Shown piece after piece: positions 1 through 5,112 of a stretch of DNA of 6,870 nucleotides. Position 1 is the stretch's first letter; each line of letters starts with the position of its first letter. Source of the DNA: Paracoccaceae bacterium (GTDB lineage Bacteria > Pseudomonadota > Alphaproteobacteria > Rhodobacterales > Rhodobacteraceae); assembly GCA_023260935.1 (NCBI GenBank), contig JALQTL010000324.1, positions 1 to 6,870 on the forward strand. The letters are read 5' to 3'. Position numbers and translations under genes: made by a program. The notes below the pieces were generated by a model that was given only the letters and a program-made list of their open reading frames with translations, was not told the origin of the DNA and did not search any database.

Positions 1-230
1 TCAGCGTCGACGCGGCGCACCTCCCTGACGGGCATGATGGCCACGCGCTGCGCAGCCTCGACGTGGACGGGGTCGAATTCGACATGAGCGCCGGATTCGA
101 GGACCTGCATACGAAGGTCTACGAGGACATCATCACCGGGCGTGGATACCCCCGAGCACGCGGAGCGCATCGGGCACCACCTCCCGGGCGATCTTCAGCA
201 CCTCTTCGGCCTCATAGATGGCCGGGGTGA
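1..230 (+). pseudogene. C-terminal fragment of a Gfo/Idh/MocA-family (WlbA/WbpB-like) sugar-nucleotide dehydrogenase, broken at its 3' end
   Basis: The frame starting at position 3 enters from the left edge. It reads SVDAAHLP..., then VDGVEFDMSAGFEDLHTKVY, then EDIITGRGY, up to about position 149. The pattern of a 'SVD..DLP' stretch, a short beta strand (VDG.EFD.S.GF), then DLHT..Y..I..GRG(F/Y) resembles the C-terminus of NAD-dependent UDP-N-acetylglucosamine/glucuronate 3-dehydrogenases (WlbA/WbpB type), which act in polysaccharide and surface-sugar synthesis. In that family the motif is followed by a glycine and roughly 20 more residues. Here the resemblance stops after GRGY and the frame runs on into antisense bchE sequence until a TGA at 228-230, adding about 27 unrelated residues. 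The gene therefore lacks its native 3' end. The family call rests on a short fragment recognised by eye; the breakage is clearer because it coincides with the break in bchE. Confidence 0.6.
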
Positions 231-447
231 TGGCGGTCACGCCAATGACATCCGGGGCCAAAGACTTCAGCCGCGCCCGCAACTCTTCGGACCCGATGTG
301 ATAGGTCATGGCATCGATGAAGTGGATATCGTCAAAGCCCGCGCGGCGCAGGTGGCCGGTCAGATAGGCCACCCAGGCGGGTGGCCAGTTCCCCGCGATT
401 TCGGCCCCGCCGGAATGATAGTTGGGATGGACGAAAACGATGCGCAT
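133..447 (-). pseudogene. bchE: BchE, anaerobic Mg-protoporphyrin IX monomethyl ester cyclase, truncated to its N-terminal ~103 residues
   Basis: BchE is the oxygen-independent cyclase that forms the isocyclic ring of bacteriochlorophyll; it has an N-terminal cobalamin-binding-type domain followed by a radical-SAM domain. The protein here begins MRIVFVHPNYHSGGAEIAGN, matching the BchE N-terminus as I know it, and continues through VTAITPAIYEAEEVL and LRVLGGIHA. In intact BchE this is followed by T-F-M and some 470 more residues, including the CxxxCxxC radical-SAM cluster motif. Here an Arg and a stop (TGA, 133-135) follow at once, because the sequence switches to the dehydrogenase fragment on the other strand. 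The start is ATG 445-447 with GGGAGG just upstream on the minus strand. The promoter and operators look intact, but the product could not be catalytic. If the break is genuine and no other bchE copy exists, the cell would need the aerobic cyclase AcsF. Confidence 0.9.
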
Positions 448-462
448 GCTGGCCTCCCGTTA

Positions 463-480
463 TGTAAATAAAATCTGACA
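463..480. promoter_or_regulatory. PpsR/CrtJ operator, perfect TGT-N12-ACA, overlapping the bchE -10
   Basis: TGTAAATAAAATCTGACA matches the TGT-N12-ACA consensus bound by PpsR/CrtJ. It lies 15 bp upstream of the bchE start codon and covers the predicted -10 hexamer on the minus strand, a position suited to repression. Confidence 0.8.
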
Positions 481-493
481 CTTTGATCGTCAA
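465..493 (-). promoter_or_regulatory. Predicted sigma70-type promoter of bchE
   Basis: Reading the minus strand, TTGACG (488-493) is followed by a 17-bp spacer and TATTTA (465-470). This would start transcription near 458-459, giving a very short leader that still contains the GGGAGG ribosome-binding site. The promoter overlaps both PpsR-type sites. It is predicted from consensus match and spacing only. Confidence 0.5.
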
Positions 494-505
494 AACAACT
501 TGACA
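488..505. promoter_or_regulatory. Second, degenerate PpsR/CrtJ site upstream of bchE
   Basis: On the minus strand TGTCAAGTTGTTTTGACG has the TGT-N12-AC(A) pattern with the last base G instead of A, and near-symmetric TGTCAA/TTGACG arms. Its edge is 7 bp from the perfect site at 463-480. Tandem sites about 8 bp apart are the arrangement known to be bound cooperatively by CrtJ/PpsR, which supports this weaker match. Confidence 0.5.
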
Positions 506-513
506 TGGATCAA
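500..513. promoter_or_regulatory. FNR/FnrL-type box upstream of bchE
   Basis: On the minus strand TTGATCCATGTCAA matches TTGAT-N4-ATCAA with one mismatch. Its centre lies about 48 bp upstream of the predicted bchE start point, a distance compatible with activation. FnrL is known to activate bchE anaerobically in Rhodobacter sphaeroides. The box overlaps the distal PpsR-type site by 6 bp. It is a motif match only. Confidence 0.5.
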
Positions 514-588
514 TTCCGGATAATTATTCCATTATGCCGCAGCCGGGCACGGACCTTGCCAGGAAGCTGAAGAAAGGAGGGCAGCGCT

Positions 589-714
589 ATGATAAAAAAC
601 AAAAAAGGGGCGCAAAGCACCCCTTTCTCGACATTCTGTCCTGCGCCTGCGTCAGTCGCCGGCCTTGTTCAGCAACCCGTATTTTCGCAGCTTCACATAA
701 AGCGACTGTCGTGA
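589..714 (+). CDS. Possible 41-codon small ORF divergent from bchE and antisense to the ppsR 3' end (doubtful)
   Basis: ATG at 589 is preceded by a full AAAGGAGG Shine-Dalgarno (573-580) with an 8-nt spacer, and the frame runs to TGA at 712-714. The product begins MIKNKKGAQSTPF, is lysine-rich at its start, and resembles nothing I recognise. A TTGACA (500-505) / N17 / AATTAT (523-528) pair could be a rightward promoter. Against a real gene, it runs through the ppsR terminator hairpin and then lies antisense to the end of ppsR, so the later codons are constrained by PpsR. It is listed because the translation signal is strong; the peptide may not exist. Confidence 0.2.
   Translation: MIKNKKGAQSTPFSTFCPAPASVAGLVQQPVFSQLHIKRLS
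590..628 (-). terminator. Rho-independent terminator of the ppaA-ppsR operon
   Basis: On the minus strand a 10-bp stem is formed by AAAGGGGTGC (617-626) and GCGCCCCTTT (604-613), with one G-T wobble and a TTT loop. It is followed by a T-rich run broken by single G residues (590-603). It starts about 25 nt beyond the ppsR stop and insulates ppsR from the separately controlled bchE. Confidence 0.85.
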
Positions 715-2079
715 CAGGCTCAGCATTTCTGCAGCCGCGACGCGGTTGTTGCGGGTCAGCTCCAGCGCGGTTTCGATGCACATCTTTTCAATCACATCGG
801 TGGTTTCGGCCACGATGTCCTTCAGGGTCGACGACCCCACGAGTTCCATCACATTGCGCATCCCGTCTTCCTGCGTGCTGACGGGCGGGCGGCGCAGGGT
901 TTCCACCCGGCTGGCATCGCGCACCACCAGAACCAGAACCGGGTTCGGGCGATCATTCAGCCATGTGGCCGACAATTCCACCGAAATCTGGCCGGAATAA
1001 TCGGTTGTCAGCCGTGTTGCATAAAGCCGCAACTGGCCAGTGCGCTTTACATTGTCCAGCAGCACCCGCAGATCCACCGCCCCGCGTGCCAGATAATCGG
1101 CCATCGACTTGCCACGCACCGCGGCCATGTTGGCACTGTCGGTCAGGTTCAGGAAAGCCTCGTTCGCGGCGCGGATCGTGCCATCGCCATCGGTAAAGAC
1201 AATCCCGTCGGCGCCTTCGTGATAAAGCCGCGACAGGTTCTCGGCCAGTTCATCGGTCTGGGCCGTTGCGCTGTCCACCACATCCAGCTGGCACAGAAGC
1301 AGCCGCTCTCCCGCCGCGCGGAACATCGTGGGCACGACCGAAAGCCGCCGTTGCGACCGGCGCGCGGTCAGCTCGATCGGGGCCACGCGTTCGGCCACGG
1401 CCATATTGGCCATGCTTTCCAGAAACTCGCCCCGGCGCCGGCCTTCGAACTCCTGCGCGACGGCGGCGCCCACCAGATCCCCGCGCCCGCCCCCAAGAAG
1501 GCTGGCGGCGGCAGCGTTCAGATCGGCGATCCGCCCCGATGACATCGACACGATGACGATCGGGTCACGGCTGACCTCCATCAACACGCGGTAGCGCGTA
1601 TCCAGTTCGCGCTGCGATTCATAATCGCGCTCCAGCGCAAGCTGGGCGCTGACAAGCTGCTGCTGCACTTCGGCGATGGGGCGCAAGTCGCGCCCGACCA
1701 TCAGCACGGAATCATCACTGCCAACACGGTGCAGCGTGTAGCGCACCGGAAATTCCCACACGGCATGGTCAGAGTGGTTAAGCTCAAGCGATATCCGCGA
1801 CCGGCGACCTTCGTTCAGTTCGGTCAGACGGGCATCAAGCTTGCGCCAGCTTTCCGGCGAAAAGAGGGATTGCAGCGGCGCGCCTTCCCAATCGGCAACC
1901 TTGGACTGCAAGCCGTTGTGCGGGTCAACCATGACCGATACGACGCGCCGCGCGGGCGATACCAGCAATGCCAGATCGGCCGCCGATGCGACGATATCAC
2001 TCAAGACATCCGGGGCCATAACCGGAAGTTTTCCGCCGTTCAGCAGGTGTCGGCCGTCCGTTGTCACCTTACCATCCAT
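652..2079 (-). CDS. ppsR: PpsR/CrtJ, redox- and light-responsive PAS-HTH transcriptional repressor of photosynthesis genes
   Basis: PpsR binds TGT-N12-ACA operators and represses bch, crt and puc promoters in oxygen/light. The 475-aa product has the family architecture: an N-terminal PAS-like domain (about 20-130); a Q-linker helix (PIAEVQQQLVSAQLALERDY, 134-153); PAS1 (about 160-270); PAS2 (about 285-390); and a C-terminal Fis-type helix-turn-helix (ELTRNNRVAAAEMLSLSRQS and following, 440-468). The only two cysteines, Cys263 (LLLCQLD) and Cys434 (EKMCIETALEL), fall at the two redox cysteines known in R. sphaeroides PpsR (251 and 424), so thiol-based sensing looks preserved. It lies 18 bp after ppaA on the same strand and probably shares its transcript. 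ATG 2077-2079 has only a weak Shine-Dalgarno (CCCGGAA, very close), so translation may be coupled to ppaA. Family resemblance starts near residue 12, so the true start could be a few codons later. Confidence 0.97.
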   Translation of the reverse strand: MDGKVTTDGRHLLNGGKLPVMAPDVLSDIVASAADLALLVSPARRVVSVMVDPHNGLQSKVADWEGAPLQSLFSPESWRKLDARLTELNEGRRSRISLELNHSDHAVWEFPVRYTLHRVGSDDSVLMVGRDLRPIAEVQQQLVSAQLALERDYESQRELDTRYRVLMEVSRDPIVIVSMSSGRIADLNAAAASLLGGGRGDLVGAAVAQEFEGRRRGEFLESMANMAVAERVAPIELTARRSQRRLSVVPTMFRAAGERLLLCQLDVVDSATAQTDELAENLSRLYHEGADGIVFTDGDGTIRAANEAFLNLTDSANMAAVRGKSMADYLARGAVDLRVLLDNVKRTGQLRLYATRLTTDYSGQISVELSATWLNDRPNPVLVLVVRDASRVETLRRPPVSTQEDGMRNVMELVGSSTLKDIVAETTDVIEKMCIETALELTRNNRVAAAEMLSLSRQSLYVKLRKYGLLNKAGD

Positions 2080-2097
2080 TTCCGGGCTGAATGCACT

Positions 2098-2970
2098 TCA
2101 ACCCTGCAAAGCGTTTCCGCCGTTCCCTTGTCCGCCCCCCCTGCGTTCGGACAGACCCAAGGCAGCCAGGGCCTTGGGCAGATCATTCGTCACGATATCG
2201 GCCCCCAAGGTGGCTTCCATCCCTGCCTCTCGCGCCATGATCGCCCCACCCACCGCAACGCGCAGCTTGTAGTCCACGGCCTCCCTAAGGGTTTTCACCA
2301 ACTTGGCGCAAACTTCAAGCTTGTCGTCACCGGCGACAGAGATCATCACCCCATCAAATTTTCGCAGTGTCATCAAAGACGCAAGATCGGCCAGCGAAGG
2401 ACCGATGCGCAAACAGACCGAAATTCCCTGCCGGCGCAGCCAGCCGGCAATGACCATGGCGCCAAGGGTGTGCTGCTCTCCGGCAGGCAGGATCAGCAGC
2501 ATCGTCCCGGCCCCATCGCGCATCCGGGTATTGGCCGACCATTCCGCTCCGATCTCGCGCAGAACCGCCTGCAGGCGCGCGGCCCCCATGGTCACTTCGG
2601 CAAAAGACACGACATCATCTTCCCAGCCCCGGCCCAGACGGCGGGCCACTTCGGGAATATAGACATCCGCCAGCGTCGCCGCCGATATCCGGGCCCGCTT
2701 GAGTTCCGGCTTCAGCGCCTCGAAGGACTGCGGATCTGTTGACCGGACCGCATCCATGAACCGCGATACAAGCCCTTCCTGAAGCACGACGCCACCATTG
2801 GAGTCGCGCGCCACAAGCCGGGCCACGACTTCCGAAGCAAACTCTGACACGCCGCCCGATGCGCCCGAAGCGCGAAGATCGGCTGCCCTGTATATGCCAT
2901 CCTGCATAGCCGTCTCCGGGGGCATTGCGCTCTGGCTGTCATCGTCGATGTCAGTCCGCCATTCAAGCAT
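2098..2970 (-). CDS. ppaA: PpaA/AerR, cobalamin-binding antirepressor partner of PpsR
   Basis: AerR/PpaA proteins bind cobalamin (or haem, in the SCHIC view of the domain) and modulate PpsR/CrtJ. Numbering from the furthest upstream in-frame start (TTG 2998-3000), the helical cap carries W-E-D-D-V-V-S-F-A-E-V-T-M-G-A-A-R-L-Q (126-144). This is the W...VT.G..RLQ signature seen next to B12-binding domains of light sensors such as CarH. The Rossmann-like B12 domain follows, with E-Q-H-T-L-G at 175-180; His177 is the expected lower axial cobalt ligand. VAVGGAIMAREAG (248-260) lies near the end, followed by a Gly-rich tail. The start is uncertain: ATG 2968-2970 (AGGG 8 nt upstream) is used here, while ATG 2905-2907 has a better Shine-Dalgarno (GGAG, 6-nt spacer) and would give 269 aa. 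It is the first gene of the ppaA-ppsR operon, divergent from bchF. Confidence 0.9.
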   Translation of the reverse strand: MLEWRTDIDDDSQSAMPPETAMQDGIYRAADLRASGASGGVSEFASEVVARLVARDSNGGVVLQEGLVSRFMDAVRSTDPQSFEALKPELKRARISAATLADVYIPEVARRLGRGWEDDVVSFAEVTMGAARLQAVLREIGAEWSANTRMRDGAGTMLLILPAGEQHTLGAMVIAGWLRRQGISVCLRIGPSLADLASLMTLRKFDGVMISVAGDDKLEVCAKLVKTLREAVDYKLRVAVGGAIMAREAGMEATLGADIVTNDLPKALAALGLSERRGGGQGNGGNALQG

Positions 2971-3011
2971 CTTGAACGCCCTGTCCAACTGTCCCACCAA
3001 GAAAAGTAGAA

Positions 3012-3029
3012 TGTCAAATCAAATTGACA
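3012..3029. promoter_or_regulatory. PpsR/CrtJ operator with perfect 6-bp symmetry in the ppaA-bchF intergenic region
   Basis: TGTCAAATCAAATTGACA fits TGT-N12-ACA and its outer six bases on each side (TGTCAA/TTGACA) are perfect inverted repeats. It lies upstream of ppaA and 143 bp (start to start) from a second perfect site near bchF. It could control ppaA-ppsR, making an autoregulatory loop, or help repress bchF, or both. Confidence 0.8.
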
Positions 3030-3047
3030 GTGGAGAGATGCGGGATT

Positions 3048-3053
3048 CTTATA
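3048..3053 (-). promoter_or_regulatory. Candidate -10 element for ppaA-ppsR
   Basis: TATAAG on the minus strand lies in an AT-rich stretch upstream of ppaA, with the symmetric PpsR site just downstream. No good -35 hexamer is seen at the proper distance (AAAACA at N17), so this is a weak prediction. The rest of 3030-3150 holds no coding feature that I can support. Confidence 0.25.
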
Positions 3054-3154
3054 AAAAACCGCCAAATTATTGTTTTACATTGGCATTTTTTCATCCAGCC
3101 GCAGCCGCCCATTTTTCCGGCACAAAAGGCTCCCGAATTCAGCGCCGCTGATTA

Positions 3155-3172
3155 TGTAAGTTTATGTTGACA
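3155..3172. promoter_or_regulatory. PpsR/CrtJ operator overlapping the bchF -35
   Basis: TGTAAGTTTATGTTGACA is a perfect TGT-N12-ACA site. Its right arm contains the predicted bchF -35 hexamer TTGACA (3167-3172), so bound PpsR would block RNA polymerase. Confidence 0.8.
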
Positions 3173-3194
3173 CTTTGCGCCACAAGCCTAACCT
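3167..3194 (+). promoter_or_regulatory. Predicted sigma70-type promoter of the bchFNBH operon
   Basis: TTGACA (3167-3172), a 16-bp spacer and TAACCT (3189-3194) would start transcription near 3201, about 30 nt before bchF. The -35 is a consensus match and lies within a PpsR operator; the -10 match is modest. Confidence 0.5.
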
Positions 3195-3230
3195 GTCTGA
3201 CACAACGCCCTACAGGAGGTGCGGCGGCGG

Positions 3231-3752
3231 ATGTCGAAGCAGCCAGAAAAACCAGCGCGCAAGCCCCTTTACACCGCGGAACAGCGCAAGCGGCGGGATG
3301 CCACCAGATGGACTTTGGTGCAGGGGATTCTTGCGCCGGTGCAATTTCTTGCCTTCGCCGTATCGCTGGTTCTGGTGATGTGGTTCCTGTGGACGGGCCA
3401 GGGATATGGCGCGGCCACCGCCTCGATCCTTGTCAAGACCGGGCTGCTTTACACCATCATGGTCACCGGGGCGATCTGGGAAAAGGTGGTTTTCGGCCAG
3501 TATCTCTTTGCCGAGGCCTTCTTCTGGGAAGACGTGTTCAGCTTTGCCGTGATCGCCCTGCATACGGGCTATCTTTATGGCCTGTTGACCGGTGCGCTTG
3601 ATCCCACGGCGCAGATGCTTGTGGCCCTCGCGGCCTATGGCGCCTATGTGGTCAACGCCGGGCAATTCCTGTGGAAGCTGCGGATGGCCCGGCTGGACGC
3701 CGAAGCCTCCGCCGCCCGCGGCACCCCCGATCTGGAGGGGGCCACGGCATGA
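3231..3752 (+). CDS. bchF: BchF, 3-vinyl bacteriochlorophyllide hydratase
   Basis: BchF adds water to the C3 vinyl group to give the 3-hydroxyethyl intermediate on the way to bacteriochlorophyllide a; it is a small integral membrane protein. The 173-aa product shows the family's basic N-terminal stretch (PLYTAEQRKRRDATRWTLVQ, 12-31) and about four hydrophobic segments (roughly 34-54, 63-82, 102-120 and 126-146). It also has the conserved blocks WEKVVFG (83-89), FFWEDVFS (97-104) and NAGQFLWKLR (142-151). ATG 3231 was chosen because the family N-terminus fits it; AGGAGG at 3214-3219 lies 11 nt upstream, a slightly long spacer. The in-frame GTG at 3219 overlaps that Shine-Dalgarno and is rejected. 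It is first in the operon, and its TGA overlaps the bchN ATG (ATGA, 3749-3752), which suggests translational coupling. Confidence 0.96.
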   Translation: MSKQPEKPARKPLYTAEQRKRRDATRWTLVQGILAPVQFLAFAVSLVLVMWFLWTGQGYGAATASILVKTGLLYTIMVTGAIWEKVVFGQYLFAEAFFWEDVFSFAVIALHTGYLYGLLTGALDPTAQMLVALAAYGAYVVNAGQFLWKLRMARLDAEASAARGTPDLEGATA

Positions 3753-5041
3753 GCCTTGACCTGACAGCCCCCGCCACCGCAACCCGCGGCTGCCGCGAAA
3801 CCCCGGTCCTCAAGGAACGCGGCCAGCGCGAGGTGTTCTGCGGCCTGACCGGCATCATATGGCTGCACCGCAAGATGCAGGATGCGTTCTTTCTGGTGGT
3901 GGGCAGCCGCACCTGCGCGCATCTCTTGCAGGCGGCGGCCGGGGTGATGATCTTCGCCGAACCGCGCTTTGGCACCGCGATCCTTGAGGAAAAGGATCTG
4001 GCGGGCCTGGCCGATGCAAATGCAGAGTTGGACCGCGAGGTTGCCCGCCTGCTGGAGCGCCGTCCCGACATCCGCCAGCTTTTCCTTGTGGGCTCCTGCC
4101 CGTCCGAGGTGATCAAGCTTGATCTTGCCCGCGCCGCCGAACGGCTCAGCGCCCGCAATGCCCCGCATGTGCGGGTCTACAGCTATTCCGGTAGCGGCAT
4201 CGAAACCACCTTCACCCAAGGCGAGGATGCCTGCCTTGCCGCGATGGTGCCCAGCCTTGCGCAAACCGACGCGCGCGAACTGATGCTGGTCGGGGCCCTG
4301 CCCGATGTTGTCGAAGACCAGATGGTCGACCTGCTGCAAAAGCTGGGCGTGGGCCCGCTGCGGCTCTTGCCCGCCCGCCGGTCGGCCGATCTGCCCGCAG
4401 TGGGGCCGAACACGGTCTTTGCCCTGACCCAACCCTTTCTCGGCGATACCCATGCCGCCCTGCAACGCCGCGGCGCGCGCCATGTCGCGGCCCCCTTCCC
4501 CTTTGGCGAAGAAGGCACCACCGCCTGGCTTCAGGCCATCGCCCGCGAATTCGGCGTCGATCAGGCCCGGTTCGACGCGGTGACCGCCGCCCCCCGCGCC
4601 CGCGCCCGAAAGGCCGTGGCCGCCCATGCCGGAACCCTTGCCGGCAAATCCATCTTCTTCTTCCCCGACAGCCAGCTCGAGATTCCGCTGGCGCGCTTTC
4701 TGGCCCGCGAATGCGGCATGACCCCGCTTGAGGTCGGCACACCCTTCCTCCACCGCGAACTCCTCGGCCCCGACCTTGATCTGCTGCCCGAAGGCCCGGT
4801 CCTTTCCGAAGGCCAGGATGTGGACCTCCAGCTTGACCGTCAGGCCGCCGCAGCGCCCGATCTCACCATTTGCGGCCTTGGCCTTGCCAACCCGCTGGAA
4901 TCGCGTGGTTTCACAACCAAATGGGCGATCGAACTCGTGTTCAGCCCGGTCCATTTCTACGAACAGGCGGGCGATCTTGCCGCCCTCTTCAGCCGCCCGC
5001 TGCGCCGCAAGGCGATCCTCACGGCAGGGGGTTCGGCATGA
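3749..5041 (+). CDS. bchN: BchN, subunit N of dark-operative (light-independent) protochlorophyllide reductase
   Basis: BchN pairs with BchB in the nitrogenase MoFe-like (BchN-BchB)2 component that reduces the C17=C18 double bond of protochlorophyllide, fed with electrons by BchL. The 430-aa product is close to the usual length. The three cysteines that ligate the NB [4Fe-4S] cluster are present: Cys31 (EVFCGLTG), Cys56 (GSRTCAHLLQ) and Cys117 (LVGSCPSE). They are shifted by five from the R. capsulatus positions 26, 51 and 112. Other family segments include YSYSGSGIETTFTQGEDACL and FFFPDSQLEIPLARFL. The start is fixed by the ATGA overlap with bchF; the open frame upstream of it is antisense-neutral read-through inside bchF. 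The stop (5039-5041) overlaps an ATG at 5038 that opens a mini-ORF leading to bchB. Confidence 0.97.
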   Translation: MSLDLTAPATATRGCRETPVLKERGQREVFCGLTGIIWLHRKMQDAFFLVVGSRTCAHLLQAAAGVMIFAEPRFGTAILEEKDLAGLADANAELDREVARLLERRPDIRQLFLVGSCPSEVIKLDLARAAERLSARNAPHVRVYSYSGSGIETTFTQGEDACLAAMVPSLAQTDARELMLVGALPDVVEDQMVDLLQKLGVGPLRLLPARRSADLPAVGPNTVFALTQPFLGDTHAALQRRGARHVAAPFPFGEEGTTAWLQAIAREFGVDQARFDAVTAAPRARARKAVAAHAGTLAGKSIFFFPDSQLEIPLARFLARECGMTPLEVGTPFLHRELLGPDLDLLPEGPVLSEGQDVDLQLDRQAAAAPDLTICGLGLANPLESRGFTTKWAIELVFSPVHFYEQAGDLAALFSRPLRRKAILTAGGSA

Positions 5042-5112
5042 CCCGCCCCTTCATCTTGGCAAAAATACTCTGCGGGGGGCCGGGGGTGCAAAACCCCCGG
5101 GGCCGGCCATGA
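5038..5112 (+). CDS. 24-codon bridging mini-ORF between bchN and bchB, made of a palindromic repeat
   Basis: ATG 5038-5040 overlaps the bchN stop as ATGA and is preceded by AGGGGG (5026-5031) with a 6-nt spacer, a proper ribosome-binding arrangement. The frame reads MTRPFILAKI..., passes through a GC-rich palindromic repeat, and stops at TGA 5110-5112, which overlaps the bchB ATG at 5109, again as ATGA. It is in a different frame from both bchN and bchB. The peptide itself has no recognisable function. The likely role is to carry terminating/reinitiating ribosomes from bchN to bchB, whose own start has no Shine-Dalgarno. The reading frame and overlaps are seen directly; translation is inferred. 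Confidence 0.4.
   Translation: MTRPFILAKILCGGPGVQNPRGRP
5049..5100 (-). repeat. GC-rich palindromic intergenic repeat, Rhodobacteraceae type, copy 1
   Basis: On the minus strand the element has a GC-rich palindromic head and a tail GAGTATTTTTGCCAAG followed by ATGAAG (5049-5070). The 7-bp stem is CCGGGGG (5080-5086) / CCCCCGG (5094-5100). This head-and-tail pattern is one I recognise as a dispersed element between genes in Rhodobacter- and Paracoccus-like genomes. It fills almost the whole bchN-bchB gap. Its hairpin could affect mRNA stability or processing; neither side has the U-run of a terminator. Confidence 0.7.

Noticed and set aside
534..881. 115-codon plus-strand frame beginning MPQPGTDLARKLKK
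   Set aside because: It has no ribosome-binding site, it starts about where the predicted plus-strand transcript would begin, and most of it is antisense to ppsR.
1729..2742. 337-codon plus-strand open frame opposite ppsR and ppaA
   Set aside because: It spans two well-identified minus-strand genes in an antisense frame and its translation is compositionally unlike a folded protein.
3219..3230. GTG start for bchF four codons upstream of the chosen ATG
   Set aside because: The GTG lies within the AGGAGG ribosome-binding site, so it cannot use it, and the added MRRR is not part of the family.
3164..3601. Plus-strand frame beginning MLTLCATSLTCL upstream of and overlapping bchF
   Set aside because: Its start is inside the PpsR operator and the -35 region, upstream of the predicted transcript start, and it runs out of frame through bchF.
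3644..4954. 436-codon open frame on the minus strand opposite bchN
   Set aside because: It is the mirror of a GC-rich, strongly biased coding sequence. The product is a Gly/Gln/His-rich composition with no family resemblance, and bchN on the plus strand is certain.
5080..5100. Terminator between bchN and bchB
   Set aside because: The 7-bp GC hairpin has no T-run on either strand, and bchB must be transcribed from the operon, so it is better read as part of the palindromic repeat.
4728..5108. Upstream in-frame extension of bchB through the bchN 3' end
   Set aside because: The BchB N-terminus and the numbering of Asp36 and Asp274 fit ATG 5109 exactly; the extension is a shadow frame of bchN.
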